From contig CALPPS020000010.1 of assembly GCA_943325515.2 (NCBI GenBank), forward strand, positions 1-43,344: 43,344 nucleotides of DNA, read 5' to 3'. The notes under the pieces were generated by a model. It had not been told where the DNA came from and made no database searches. It saw only the letters and a program-made list of their open reading frames with translations. The translations under genes and the position numbers were made by a program. This document shows positions 1 through 6,258 of this stretch, one piece after another. Within the stretch, counting starts at the first letter, position 1. Every line of letters starts with the position of its first letter. Source of the stretch: Flavobacterium psychrophilum. Its GTDB lineage: Bacteria; Bacteroidota; Bacteroidia; Flavobacteriales; Flavobacteriaceae.

Positions 1-132
1 ATATTGCGCTACCTCAACTTTTTCAGCAACCGATTTAGCGAGAGGTCTAAGTATTTGTGAAAGTAAATCTATATCTAAAACGCTAATAGCATGAACGATA
101 TAGTAAATAGTGTATTCTTTTTCTACTTTCAT
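1..132 (-). CDS. Hypothetical protein, 3' part outside window
   Basis: An open frame begins with ATG at 132 and runs without a stop for 44 codons to the left window edge. The visible N-terminus starts MKVEKEYTIYYIVHAISVLD, with a mix of charged and hydrophobic residues and no signal peptide. Its ATG overlaps the TGA of the upstream membrane-protein gene in an ATGA arrangement, so translation of the two is probably coupled and this is the last visible gene of the minus-strand operon beginning near 2012. Family not recognised; the missing C-terminal part prevents any functional call. Confidence 0.6.
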   Translation of the reverse strand, partial: MKVEKEYTIYYIVHAISVLDIDLLSQILRPLAKSVAEKVEVAQY

Positions 133-563
133 TGTTTTAAGCTTTTTATTGAATGAAAAATAATTGCCACTGGAGCACCAAGTAATACTGAAGTTCCAAA
201 AATACGGTAATAGGTAAAACTATAATAGTCGGTACTAAAAAGGTAAATGTAGAGTTCAATGCCTTCAATTATACCAAAAGCTACTAAAATCCCAATTAAA
301 TAGTTAAATAAGAAGGGCTTTAAAAAGTTCACAATAAACTTAAAGTTTAAAGTACTTGTTGGAAATTTGTAAGTTAGAAATATCCAAAAAGCTGCTCCAA
401 TTGGTGCGCCATAAATAATGGCATTTTTACAAACTCTCCGCCAAGAAGAACGCCAAAAAAATTCCTTTAGTATTGAATAATTTAAATGAATAATAGCCAA
501 CATCCAATAAGCTAATATTGTTCCTATAATATAAAACAAGAGTATTTTTTTAAACTTTTTCAT
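129..563 (-). CDS. Four-helix integral membrane protein with internal duplication
   Basis: Small membrane protein of unknown function, 144 residues. Four hydrophobic segments are visible at about residues 7-27, 47-65, 84-108 and 120-138. The two halves resemble each other: a segment with an LF-Y-IG-IL pattern comes first, and a segment with GAPIGAAF or GAPVAIIF follows 43-45 residues later, so the protein looks like a tandem copy of a two-helix unit. I chose the ATG at 563, four bases after the upstream gene's stop; an in-frame ATG at 587 would overlap that gene by 20 bases and add eight residues. The stop overlaps the next gene's start (ATGA). Gene order suggests it works with the soluble proteins of the same operon, but no function is recognised. 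Confidence 0.65.
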   Translation of the reverse strand: MKKFKKILLFYIIGTILAYWMLAIIHLNYSILKEFFWRSSWRRVCKNAIIYGAPIGAAFWIFLTYKFPTSTLNFKFIVNFLKPFLFNYLIGILVAFGIIEGIELYIYLFSTDYYSFTYYRIFGTSVLLGAPVAIIFHSIKSLKQ

Positions 564-567
564 AGGG

Positions 568-1005
568 TTATTGATTATTGTTTTCATAGTTCATTTCAAT
601 ATATAAAGGTCCCATTAAACGATGTTCAATAGTAGAAGTAAATTCAAACTCAGCATCAGAAACTAAAGCAGTTCCAACTTGTTTAAATTGAATTATGTCA
701 TTGTCACCAGAAAAATAAACTGCCATTCCAGTAACTATATCGTTAAACAAAGTTTCTTTAATGGTTATTTTCTGAAACATTAAATCACTAGGTCTTAAGG
801 AAACCAATGCTAAATCTTCTTCTGGATATTCAGGTATAATTGTGGTTCCTGAAATATAAATTCGATTGGGATTAAGAGTAAAAAGTACCATTTCATTTGC
901 AGCATCCTCTTCTTGAATGACAACAAAATAAGCTTCTTTCTCTTCTTTATTTCGTTTGTAATTTTTAAAACGAACTACTTGTCCAATTTTAAATTGTCTT
1001 TTCAT
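568..1005 (-). CDS. Hypothetical soluble protein with possible SH3-like N-terminus
   Basis: A 145-residue acidic protein without signal peptide or membrane segment. The N-terminal part (FKIGQVVRFKNYKRNKEEKE, then AYFVVIQ) alternates hydrophobic and polar residues with a GQVV-turn, reminiscent of a small SH3-like beta barrel; this is inference from pattern only. The remainder predicts mostly beta strands and ends in an Asn-rich tail. It lies 70 bases downstream of the coiled-coil gene and directly upstream of the four-helix membrane protein, in the same direction, so an operon is likely. Family not recognised. Confidence 0.6.
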   Translation of the reverse strand: MKRQFKIGQVVRFKNYKRNKEEKEAYFVVIQEEDAANEMVLFTLNPNRIYISGTTIIPEYPEEDLALVSLRPSDLMFQKITIKETLFNDIVTGMAVYFSGDNDIIQFKQVGTALVSDAEFEFTSTIEHRLMGPLYIEMNYENNNQ

Positions 1006-1075
1006 AAAATAATAATTTTAAAATTAATTGTGAATGTTTGCTTTGTTAAAGCTTATTTTTCAAGTATAAAAAAAA

Positions 1076-1519
1076 TCAATTAGTAAAAATATGCTTGTAT
1101 TTATTGTAATATTGTTGCAATCGATGTATTTCTTCTCTAGCTGTGTTTGCTTTTTTAAAATCATGATTTTTTGTTAAATTCTCTTTTATTATGGTAAGCT
1201 CCTCTATTTTACTTTCAACCTTTTTTAAAAAGACTTCATCAACCTCTTTGAATTGTAATAATGTCAATGTAATAAATAGCAATTCATCTAAATTTTGGGA
1301 ATTTAATTCTAGGCTGTTATACTTTTTTTTCAACTCCAACTCTATTACTTCTAATTGTTTATACAAATCTTTACTTACCTCTCCAATTTCTCTTAGACCT
1401 TCAGAATAGCCATATTTTTTCAAGGATTTATCAAAACGGACCTTGTTTTTATAAAGTGCTACTTTTAAAGTGAAAATTTGATATAGTATACTTTCTTTTA
1501 ATTGTTTTATCTGTTGCAT
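1076..1519 (-). CDS. Coiled-coil protein with UVR-like C-terminal motif
   Basis: A 147-residue, highly charged, predicted all-helical protein with no signal peptide. Residues about 55-75 and 90-140 have heptad-like spacing of Leu/Ile/Val with Lys/Glu, suggesting coiled coils. Near the C-terminus (about residues 118-136) the pattern HDFKKANTAREEIHRLQ resembles the UVR helical hairpin of UvrB/UvrC and ClpC-type proteins (typical form DFEKAAxLRDxIxxL). That resemblance is short and could be convergent. The gene follows the NGGWI protein by 25 bases on the same strand and probably belongs to one transcript with it. Function unknown. Confidence 0.6.
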   Translation of the reverse strand: MQQIKQLKESILYQIFTLKVALYKNKVRFDKSLKKYGYSEGLREIGEVSKDLYKQLEVIELELKKKYNSLELNSQNLDELLFITLTLLQFKEVDEVFLKKVESKIEELTIIKENLTKNHDFKKANTAREEIHRLQQYYNKYKHIFTN

Positions 1520-1544
1520 TTAATTAATTATTAAAAATAGTTTG

Positions 1545-2012
1545 TTAATTCTCGTTTATTATTCTAATTAATGTAGGTGCATTATGTTGCAATGCTACTC
1601 TGAAAAAATTGAAGTAGGTTCCTTCGGCTAGTCTCTCAATAATATCAATATGTTTTACACTCTTTGGTAAGGCTGGAAAAAGCAAAGAGAAATGATGCAC
1701 TTGACCTTTACTTTTAAAGTAATACTTTGATGGAGCCAATGGGATATTGATAGCACTAACCATTCTATAGCGTGTTTCAGAACCTATAGGCCTAATAAAA
1801 CAACCCGAATCCATTTGTATCCATCCACCATTAACATACATTTTTGGTGCGATATACACAAAGTCAATTCTGGTGAAGTCATCATCCAGACTGATTTTTT
1901 CAATACCCAAATGTTCGTTTGGTGTAAATTTGGAAATAGGGTTTTTGAACACCTCTGGTTCAATTTTTTTTAGAAGCTCTTCTTGAGTTTCTGTTTCATA
2001 ATTTGTTTTCAT
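1545..2012 (-). CDS. NGGWI-motif protein, copy A (paralogue of the gene at 4135)
   Basis: A 155-residue protein with a predicted beta-rich domain at about residues 35-140. Key blocks are TRIDFVYIAPKMYVNGGWI, RYRMVSAINIPLAP and FSLLFPALPKSVKHIDIIE. The same blocks occur in the same order in the protein encoded at 4135-4551, so the two are paralogues. The pattern also resembles a domain common in Bacteroidota secreted proteins (strand, GxWI, then FPPLPKGxxxIDFIE near its end), but no signal peptide is seen here. The frame stays open upstream to 2120, but that stretch is the terminator hairpin of the preceding gene, so I chose the ATG at 2012. It heads the operon that continues to the left edge. 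Confidence 0.65.
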   Translation of the reverse strand: MKTNYETETQEELLKKIEPEVFKNPISKFTPNEHLGIEKISLDDDFTRIDFVYIAPKMYVNGGWIQMDSGCFIRPIGSETRYRMVSAINIPLAPSKYYFKSKGQVHHFSLLFPALPKSVKHIDIIERLAEGTYFNFFRVALQHNAPTLIRIINEN

Positions 2013-2039
2013 AAATAGATTGTTTATAGATTTATGGGT

Positions 2040-2065
2040 CAAAATTATAATGGCACTCCGTACAA
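2040..2065 (-). promoter_or_regulatory. Putative promoter of the NGGWI-A operon
   Basis: On the minus strand a TAATTTTG (2047 to 2040) matches the flavobacterial -7 consensus TAnnTTTG, with a TTG at 2065-2063. The 15-base spacer is shorter than the usual 17-23. It lies between the lipoprotein terminator and the ATG at 2012. Confidence 0.4.
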
Positions 2066-2091
2066 TATATAAGGAGTTAAAAAAAAATAGT

Positions 2092-2121
2092 AAAAAAAAT
2101 GCCTTACGGGTGTAAGGCATT
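2092..2121 (-). terminator. Intrinsic terminator of the lipoprotein gene
   Basis: Perfect 10-bp stem AATGCCTTAC/GTAAGGCATT around a four-base loop, followed on the minus strand by eight T. It lies 22 bases after the lipoprotein stop codon and separates that gene from the NGGWI-A operon. Confidence 0.85.
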
Positions 2122-2143
2122 GATTAATAATTAGAGGAAATAA

Positions 2144-2665
2144 TTAGTCGACAAGATGTAATACTTTTTTAACTTGACTATAATCATTCCAATTGGTTTT
2201 TGGATTAGCCATTCTGTTTGACGGAGATATAATTACGTATCTGAAAGTTATTACTCCTGGATTTGGAATTGCAACAGCATTAGTACTTTGTGCATAAAAT
2301 GTAATATATCCCAATCCATAATTAAAACTAATATTAATATTAGTATTAGTATCTGGTAAAGGTGACCATTCCGTAATTCCATTTGCAGTATATTTTCTAA
2401 AAACAGAAACAATACCACTATCGACTACACTCTGAGTAATTGATGTAGCTCCAGTTAAATTTGCCGTCCATACTGACCCACCGTTTTGGGAAGTCCAATT
2501 TGTCGACGCAGTAGAAAATGGAGTTGAACCAAGTACATTTGCATTCCCATCAATCCCGTTTGCTCCTGCTGGCCCAGTTGCACCGTCAGCCCCATCTTTA
2601 GAGCAACTAATTGTTAGTAATGCAATAACTAAAACTAACCCTGTTTTAAAAAATGTTTTTTTCAT
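2144..2665 (-). CDS. Lipoprotein with short collagen-like Gly-X-Y stretch
   Basis: Predicted outer-membrane or periplasmic lipoprotein of 173 residues. The N-terminus is a classical signal (MKK, then a hydrophobic core) ending in a lipobox LTISC, so Cys21 would be lipidated. Directly after it is a collagen-like stretch of about six Gly-X-Y triplets (GADGATGPAGANGIDGNA). The rest is a Ser/Thr/Asn-rich, beta-predicted domain. Proteins of this layout are common in Bacteroidota and usually unassigned. It has its own terminator at 2092-2121 and lies 82 bases downstream of the small HTH gene, so it may be controlled by it. Function unknown. Confidence 0.75.
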   Translation of the reverse strand: MKKTFFKTGLVLVIALLTISCSKDGADGATGPAGANGIDGNANVLGSTPFSTASTNWTSQNGGSVWTANLTGATSITQSVVDSGIVSVFRKYTANGITEWSPLPDTNTNINISFNYGLGYITFYAQSTNAVAIPNPGVITFRYVIISPSNRMANPKTNWNDYSQVKKVLHLVD

Positions 2666-2720
2666 AATTAATTTAATTTTCCGTACTCTTATGGCTTTTC
2701 GGTTACGCCTCGTTTTTTAT

Positions 2721-2747
2721 AGTGGGTTCTGAACTCCACTTTTTTTG
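2721..2747 (+). terminator. Terminator-like hairpin facing the plus strand
   Basis: Hairpin AGTGG-GTTC-T-GAAC-T-CCACT (one bulged T) followed by seven T on the plus strand. No plus-strand gene lies upstream, so the transcript it would end is unexplained; on the minus strand it would sit in the leader of the lipoprotein mRNA, without a U-tract. Confidence 0.45.
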
Positions 2748-2963
2748 TTATCTAATAAATCTAAATTCGCAATCATTATTATATATATAGGACATTCTAT
2801 TGTAGTCATAAACAATAGGAGCGTTCAAGTAATTTTTCATAAATGAAATATAATTATATACTGTCCTTTCAGTCATAGAGAGTTTCGAAGCCAATTGCTT
2901 TGGGCTTCCTGTAATCTCTTTAACTATGAGATTATCTAATTCTATGATGATTCGTATATCCAA
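2748..2963 (-). CDS. Small helix-turn-helix protein
   Basis: A 71-residue protein that is little more than one winged-helix-type HTH: helix GSPKQLASKLSM, turn, recognition helix TERTVYNYISFMKN, then a wing ending IVYDYNRMSYIYN. Such stand-alone HTH proteins are frequent in Bacteroidota and usually described only as HTH-domain proteins. The visible start is TTG at 2963; an in-frame stop lies a few codons upstream and no ATG is available, so the start is uncertain. The gene is divergent to the WYL regulator across a 165-base gap and may co-regulate the lipoprotein that follows it. DNA binding is inferred from the fold, targets are unknown. Confidence 0.6.
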   Translation of the reverse strand: MDIRIIIELDNLIVKEITGSPKQLASKLSMTERTVYNYISFMKNYLNAPIVYDYNRMSYIYNNDCEFRFIR

Positions 2964-3155
2964 ATTGTTGCAATTTTAAAACTTGAAACTGAAACTGAAA
3001 TTCAGTAGGGGCACACCATTTTTTTTAGATTTTTAATGTCATTTTTATTTCCAATTTTTATTGTATTTATCAATTACTGAGCAAAGATTTATACCTAAAC
3101 CGCATAGTTCATACGGAATGATTTTTTTATGTATTTTTATAAAAAAAAATTAGCA

Positions 3156-4133
3156 ATGGATATTTCAAAATCTGCATACAGTAGGTATAGAGTTATAGAT
3201 AAAATGTTGAAAAACATATATAGACCCTATCCTAGTTTATTAGATATTCAAGAAGCTTGTGAGCGAAGTTTAGATAAAACACCTTCTTTGGATACTCTTG
3301 AAAAGGATATTAGAAACATGAAACTTTCAGATGTTTTTGAAGCTCCAATTGTTTTTTGTAGAAAAAATCTAGGATATTATTACGCTAACCCGAATTATTC
3401 TATAAACTCTATTCCTCTTACTGATAGTGATATATCAAGCATTAAAGAAGCCCTTGATTTGATAAAAAATCTAGGTGGTGGTAATAGGGTCAACGAACGA
3501 TTTAGTGATGCTATCCAGAAAATACTTGCTACTTATAAAGAAGAATTTCCGGATAGTGATACCAAAAGAAAAATAATTCTAACTGATTATGTTGAAGGTG
3601 CTAAAGGATATGAAAACTTTGATATTTTGTTTGCAGCTTGCAAAGACAAATCACCTATTTCTTTTGTACATTACTCATTTCAAAAAAGGGAATACAAATC
3701 TGTAATTGTTCATCCCATTTTGCTAAAAGAATTTGATAACCGATGGTATCTCATAGGATTTTCTGAACATCATAATTCCTTGCGAACCTTCGGTTTTGAT
3801 AGGATATATAAGCCAATTGCTTTAAGAAGAAAATATACAACGTCAACTCAAACTGATATTGATTTGTATTGCAACGATATATATGGTGTCTATCCGTACG
3901 AAAATCAATCCAAACAAATAGTGGTTTTTAGAACAACTCCACTTATCACAAACTATTTTGAATCTTATCCCATTCACGAAAGTCAAAAAGCCAAAAAAAA
4001 TCAATATGGATTTTGTGATTTTTCTATTGATGTAGTTCCCAGTTTAGAGCTAGTTAGAGAACTGCGTTCCTATGGTAAAGAAATAAAAGTTTTATCACCA
4101 GAATGGTTAGTAAAAGAAGTAAAAAATAATTAA
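3156..4133 (+). CDS. WYL-domain transcriptional regulator
   Basis: A 325-residue regulator of the HTH-WYL type. The N-terminus (about 1-65) carries a winged HTH (YSRYRVIDKMLKN, then SLDTLEKDIRNMK). The middle and C-terminal parts form the WYL domain, with NRWYLIGF containing the W-Y-L triad and RTFGFDRI after it, followed by the WCX-like C-terminal extension. WYL domains bind nucleic acid or nucleotide ligands, and family members (CapW, BrxR) control several phage-defence systems. I preferred the ATG at 3156 because relatives begin close to the SxxRYRxID block; an ATG at 3129 would add nine Lys-rich residues. The stop is one base from the next start, so the gene is probably co-translated with NGGWI copy B. 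Confidence 0.85.
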   Translation: MDISKSAYSRYRVIDKMLKNIYRPYPSLLDIQEACERSLDKTPSLDTLEKDIRNMKLSDVFEAPIVFCRKNLGYYYANPNYSINSIPLTDSDISSIKEALDLIKNLGGGNRVNERFSDAIQKILATYKEEFPDSDTKRKIILTDYVEGAKGYENFDILFAACKDKSPISFVHYSFQKREYKSVIVHPILLKEFDNRWYLIGFSEHHNSLRTFGFDRIYKPIALRRKYTTSTQTDIDLYCNDIYGVYPYENQSKQIVVFRTTPLITNYFESYPIHESQKAKKNQYGFCDFSIDVVPSLELVRELRSYGKEIKVLSPEWLVKEVKNN

Positions 4134-4134
4134 A

Positions 4135-4551
4135 ATGAAGCCTCAAAAAAAGAAATACATATTTCACCCGACAGTAATAAAAAACTACCGCGGAAACCCT
4201 GATTTACTTAGAATACATTTAACACCCGAATATACTAAAGTTGATTTTGGATATGTGGCCAAGGATATTTATATCAATGGAGGATGGATTAGAATTGCCC
4301 CAGAAACATTCATTGAAAATAAAATTACCAAGCAACGATATACACTTGTAAATGCTGAAAATATTCCAATTGCACCCATGCATCACTATTTTGAAACAAA
4401 AAAAGACTGGAGATACTTCTCTTTGATTTTTCCTCCAATTCCTCAAAATGATTGTTTGTTAAACATAATTGAAGTTGAAAATGGAACTCCAAATGATTTT
4501 AACTATTACAATATTGAATTAAAAATGGCTGATGCTATAGAAATTATATGA
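4135..4551 (+). CDS. NGGWI-motif protein, copy B (paralogue of the gene at 1545)
   Basis: A 138-residue soluble, beta-predicted protein. The blocks TKVDFGYVAKDIYINGGWI, RYTLVNAENIPIAPMHHYF and FSLIFPPIPQNDCLLNIIE match copy A block for block. Both lack a signal peptide. The gene starts one base after the WYL regulator's stop codon, so the two are almost certainly one operon. The conserved FPPxP-(10)-IIE ending resembles a domain found in Bacteroidota secreted proteins, but no catalytic residues stand out. It might be a ligand-binding or immunity-like partner of the regulator; this is speculation from context. Confidence 0.7.
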   Translation: MKPQKKKYIFHPTVIKNYRGNPDLLRIHLTPEYTKVDFGYVAKDIYINGGWIRIAPETFIENKITKQRYTLVNAENIPIAPMHHYFETKKDWRYFSLIFPPIPQNDCLLNIIEVENGTPNDFNYYNIELKMADAIEII

Positions 4552-4613
4552 TTACTTTTTTTATTTTCAATTATAATCTGCTAAAAATAATTTTATCTTT
4601 AAATTAGTTTAAA

Positions 4614-4666
4614 ACCCTATTTTTTTTGGGTATTCTGCTAGATATTACGACCCTATTTTTTTGGGT
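4614..4666. repeat. Pair of ACCCTA(T)nGGGT direct repeats
   Basis: Two nearly identical units, 4614-4631 and 4650-4666, each ACCCTA, seven or eight T in total, GGGT. Each could form a small hairpin. They lie between NGGWI-B and the DUF1016-type remnant. Role unknown. Confidence 0.6.
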
Positions 4667-4672
4667 TAATTG

Positions 4673-4960
4673 TCATGACAGTGTCACGACAATTTGAGAA
4701 TCGGTAAATTGTTCTGCAAACTGCATCATACGTCTCAAATTTCTTAATTCATAATTATTCCCGTATCGTTCTTTCAATTGTGTAGACAGTGGCACAATTT
4801 GTTTTCCGTATTCTGCCCGTTTGTTTTGTAGGATTTCTTGATACGATTACCAACTTGCCAAAACAAAATGGTTAAAGCACTATTAGCTTGTACCGCTACT
4901 TGTTGTTTGCTTTGCTCAATAAATTGTGATAACTCATTGAATAACTCATTTTCTGAAAAG
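4673..4960 (-). pseudogene. Truncated, frameshifted DUF1016 (YhcG-type) remnant
   Basis: Reading the minus strand from about 4960 gives ENELFNELSQFIEQSKQQVA, then a Val-Gln-Ala-Asn-Ser run and LTILFWQVGNRI. A frame change near 4835-4845 is needed to continue with ILQNKRAEYGKQIVPLSTQL, KERYGNNYELRNLRRMMQFA and FTDSQIVVTLS, where a TGA (4675-4673) ends it. These blocks match the N-terminal domain of DUF1016/YhcG proteins, which normally carry a PD-(D/E)XK nuclease domain afterwards; that domain is absent. There is no ATG start in frame and a TAA lies upstream. I read this as a decayed fragment. The remaining intergenic sequence (4552-4672 and 4961-5063) has only the repeats above and a short GC-rich patch at 4979-5002. 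Confidence 0.75.
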
Positions 4961-5063
4961 GAAATACCGTTGGTATTATCGTGCCGCGGCTTTGCGAAGC
5001 GACAACAACTTTAAAGTTTAGTTGTAAATAGGTACAATTTTCCGTTTGAGTAATTTCTATCTA

Positions 5064-5098
5064 AGAAAAATAAAACCAGCCGTTGCGCAAAAACGGCT
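5064..5098 (-). terminator. Terminator of the parDE operon
   Basis: Stem AGCCGTT/AACGGCT (5078-5084 with 5092-5098), followed on the minus strand by GG and a T-rich run. It begins right after the toxin stop codon. Confidence 0.75.
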
Positions 5099-5099
5099 A

Positions 5100-5393
5100 T
5101 TATAGGTGGTTTTTCATATCCATCATTACATGTAGAATTCTAACAACTTCAATTTCCTCAAGAGATACTATTTGATAGAAAATAATATGTTCAGCAGTTT
5201 TAAAGCCTAATACATTTTTTTCCACTATATCATAAGATTTTCCTTGATTTGGTTTATTTGCCAATTCCTGACAAGAATCCATAAGTAACGTGTAATAAAT
5301 CTCTGCTTGATTTTCAGACCAAGTCTTTACTGTATAATCCCAAATATCATTTAAATCTTCAACAGCTTTGTTGTTTAAATAAAACTTCGCCAT
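5100..5393 (-). CDS. parE: ParE-family toxin of a type II toxin-antitoxin module
   Basis: A 97-residue protein of the RelE/ParE fold. The N-terminal helix pair (VEDLNDIWDYTVKTWSENQA) and the C-terminal strands (FKTAEHIIFYQIVSLEEIEV, then RILHVMMD) with RILH near the end are typical of ParE, which poisons DNA gyrase in characterised members. The ATG overlaps the antitoxin stop by one base (TAATG), the usual translational coupling. ParE activity is inferred from family; ribosome-dependent RelE-like activity is less likely with this motif set and this partner. Confidence 0.88.
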   Translation of the reverse strand: MAKFYLNNKAVEDLNDIWDYTVKTWSENQAEIYYTLLMDSCQELANKPNQGKSYDIVEKNVLGFKTAEHIIFYQIVSLEEIEVVRILHVMMDMKNHL

Positions 5394-5635
5394 TACTTTT
5401 TTCTAGCCTTAAGAGTTTCCAAATGCTTTTTAGGATCAAAGTCAACTGCGCGACCACTTTCAATTCCTTCACGAATTGCATTTCGTAAAGTGATTATGCG
5501 GCTTTCTTCTTCTTCCAAAAGTCTAAGTCCAGCACGTACTACTTCACTAGCGTTGCTAAAGCGACCTTTCGAAACGGTTGTTTCTATAAAATTCTCGAAA
5601 TGATTTCCTAAAGATATTGATGTGTTTTTTCCCAT
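5393..5635 (-). CDS. parD: ParD-family antitoxin
   Basis: An 80-residue antitoxin. The N-terminus (KNTSISLGNHFENFIETTVS) is a ribbon-helix-helix DNA-binding domain, followed by the hallmark KGRFSNASEVVRAGLRLLEE. The C-terminal half (IREGIESGRAVDFDPKKHLE) is the usual flexible toxin-binding tail. The frame stays open to 5692, but the extra 19 codons cover the operator at 5649-5674, so I chose the ATG at 5635. ParD-ParE complexes repress their own promoter, which agrees with the operator-like repeats just upstream. The module sits beside gene debris, as TA loci in accessory regions often do. Confidence 0.9.
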   Translation of the reverse strand: MGKNTSISLGNHFENFIETTVSKGRFSNASEVVRAGLRLLEEEESRIITLRNAIREGIESGRAVDFDPKKHLETLKARKK

Positions 5636-5648
5636 GATTTCTTCATTT

Positions 5649-5674
5649 TTGGTAAAGTTACCAAATTTTGGTAA
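5649..5674. promoter_or_regulatory. Putative ParD operator, three TTGGTAA half-sites
   Basis: TTGGTAA at 5649-5655, its exact inverse TTACCAA at 5658-5664 (two-base spacer), and a third TTGGTAA at 5668-5674. The array ends 14 bases upstream of the parD ATG, the place expected for an autorepression site. Confidence 0.7.
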
Positions 5675-5692
5675 TGAGGCAAATACTTTCAT

Positions 5693-5914
5693 AGAAATTA
5701 TGGGAAAATCATCTATTCTCTAGATGTTGTTTTGCAAATAGGAAAGCTCATTCACCACGATTTTACAGCTGAAATTAAAGAATTTAACTCCACGTCAACT
5801 ATCGTAAACGAACCTCCCACAATTTATGCAAAGGAAGCCCCTGTAGCAGATTATTGGAAAGATAAGTACCTAAGGTTGTTAGAAGAATATAATTTGTTGT
5901 TGAAGCAGCGGTAA
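5693..5914 (+). pseudogene. Decapitated HTH (XRE-like) regulator remnant
   Basis: A plus-strand frame without a good start reads NYGKIIYSLDVVLQIGKLIH and HDF, then a linker and YWKDKYLRLLEEYNLLLKQR before the stop at 5912-5914. In Bacteroidota XRE regulators the end of the HTH often reads like IDxxLLLKISKxLxHDF, and the C-terminus often carries a KxKYxxLLExYxxLL helix. The fragment thus looks like the last HTH helix, linker and C-terminal helix of such a regulator whose 5' half is missing. A TTG at 5732 could start a 60-residue peptide, but I see no support for that. The break point lies beside the parD promoter, which suggests the TA module or a deletion cut the gene. Confidence 0.5.
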
Positions 5915-5955
5915 TCTAGACAACTTCGTGTCTTCGTTTTCACAAAAAGCATAGA

Positions 5956-6255
5956 TTATTTAATCCAATATCTATCGGGATTAAGGTAATTAGAAAGTAC
6001 CGCATAAATGAGAATACTTTTATTTGGTTCATCAATCCTAAAATGAATCATGTACTTAAATGTTTTCATTGGTAAACAATGAATGTCGTTATATCTGATT
6101 TGGAAATCTGGGTTTTTTTGTAAATGCTTTAAAGTAATTCTATACTCCGACAAGAATTTTTTACCAAAACCTTTTCTTCTGGAATTTAGAAAATTACGTG
6201 CTTCTTTTAAATCATCCTTTACTTTTGGATCTGCTATAATTGTATAATTTACCAT
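5956..6255 (-). CDS. RelE/ParE-superfamily toxin
   Basis: A 99-residue protein with the RelE/ParE layout: an N-terminal strand (YTIIADPKVKDDLKEARNFL), two helices containing the FGKKFLSEYRITLKHLQKNP block, and C-terminal strands (FKYMIHFRIDEPNKSILIYA). The ending NPDRYW is typical of many plasmid-stabilisation toxins of this superfamily. It follows its antitoxin by three bases. Whether it acts on gyrase or mRNA cannot be decided from the sequence. This is a second, distinct module only 200 bases from the parDE antitoxin. Confidence 0.82.
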   Translation of the reverse strand: MVNYTIIADPKVKDDLKEARNFLNSRRKGFGKKFLSEYRITLKHLQKNPDFQIRYNDIHCLPMKTFKYMIHFRIDEPNKSILIYAVLSNYLNPDRYWIK

Positions 6256-6258
6256 TGA

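Noticed and set aside
2013..2120. N-terminal extension of NGGWI-A beginning MPYTRKAFF
   Set aside because: The extension is the translated terminator hairpin and T-run of the preceding gene; the paralogue has no such part.
4979..5002. GC-rich patch as an attachment site or attC
   Set aside because: It contains GCCGCGGC and a short GCTT/AAGC inverted repeat, but no second copy or recombinase gene is in the window.
5918..5940. Terminator of the broken HTH gene
   Set aside because: The AGACA/TGTCT stem is only five pairs and the T-run is weak, so it is not listed as a feature.
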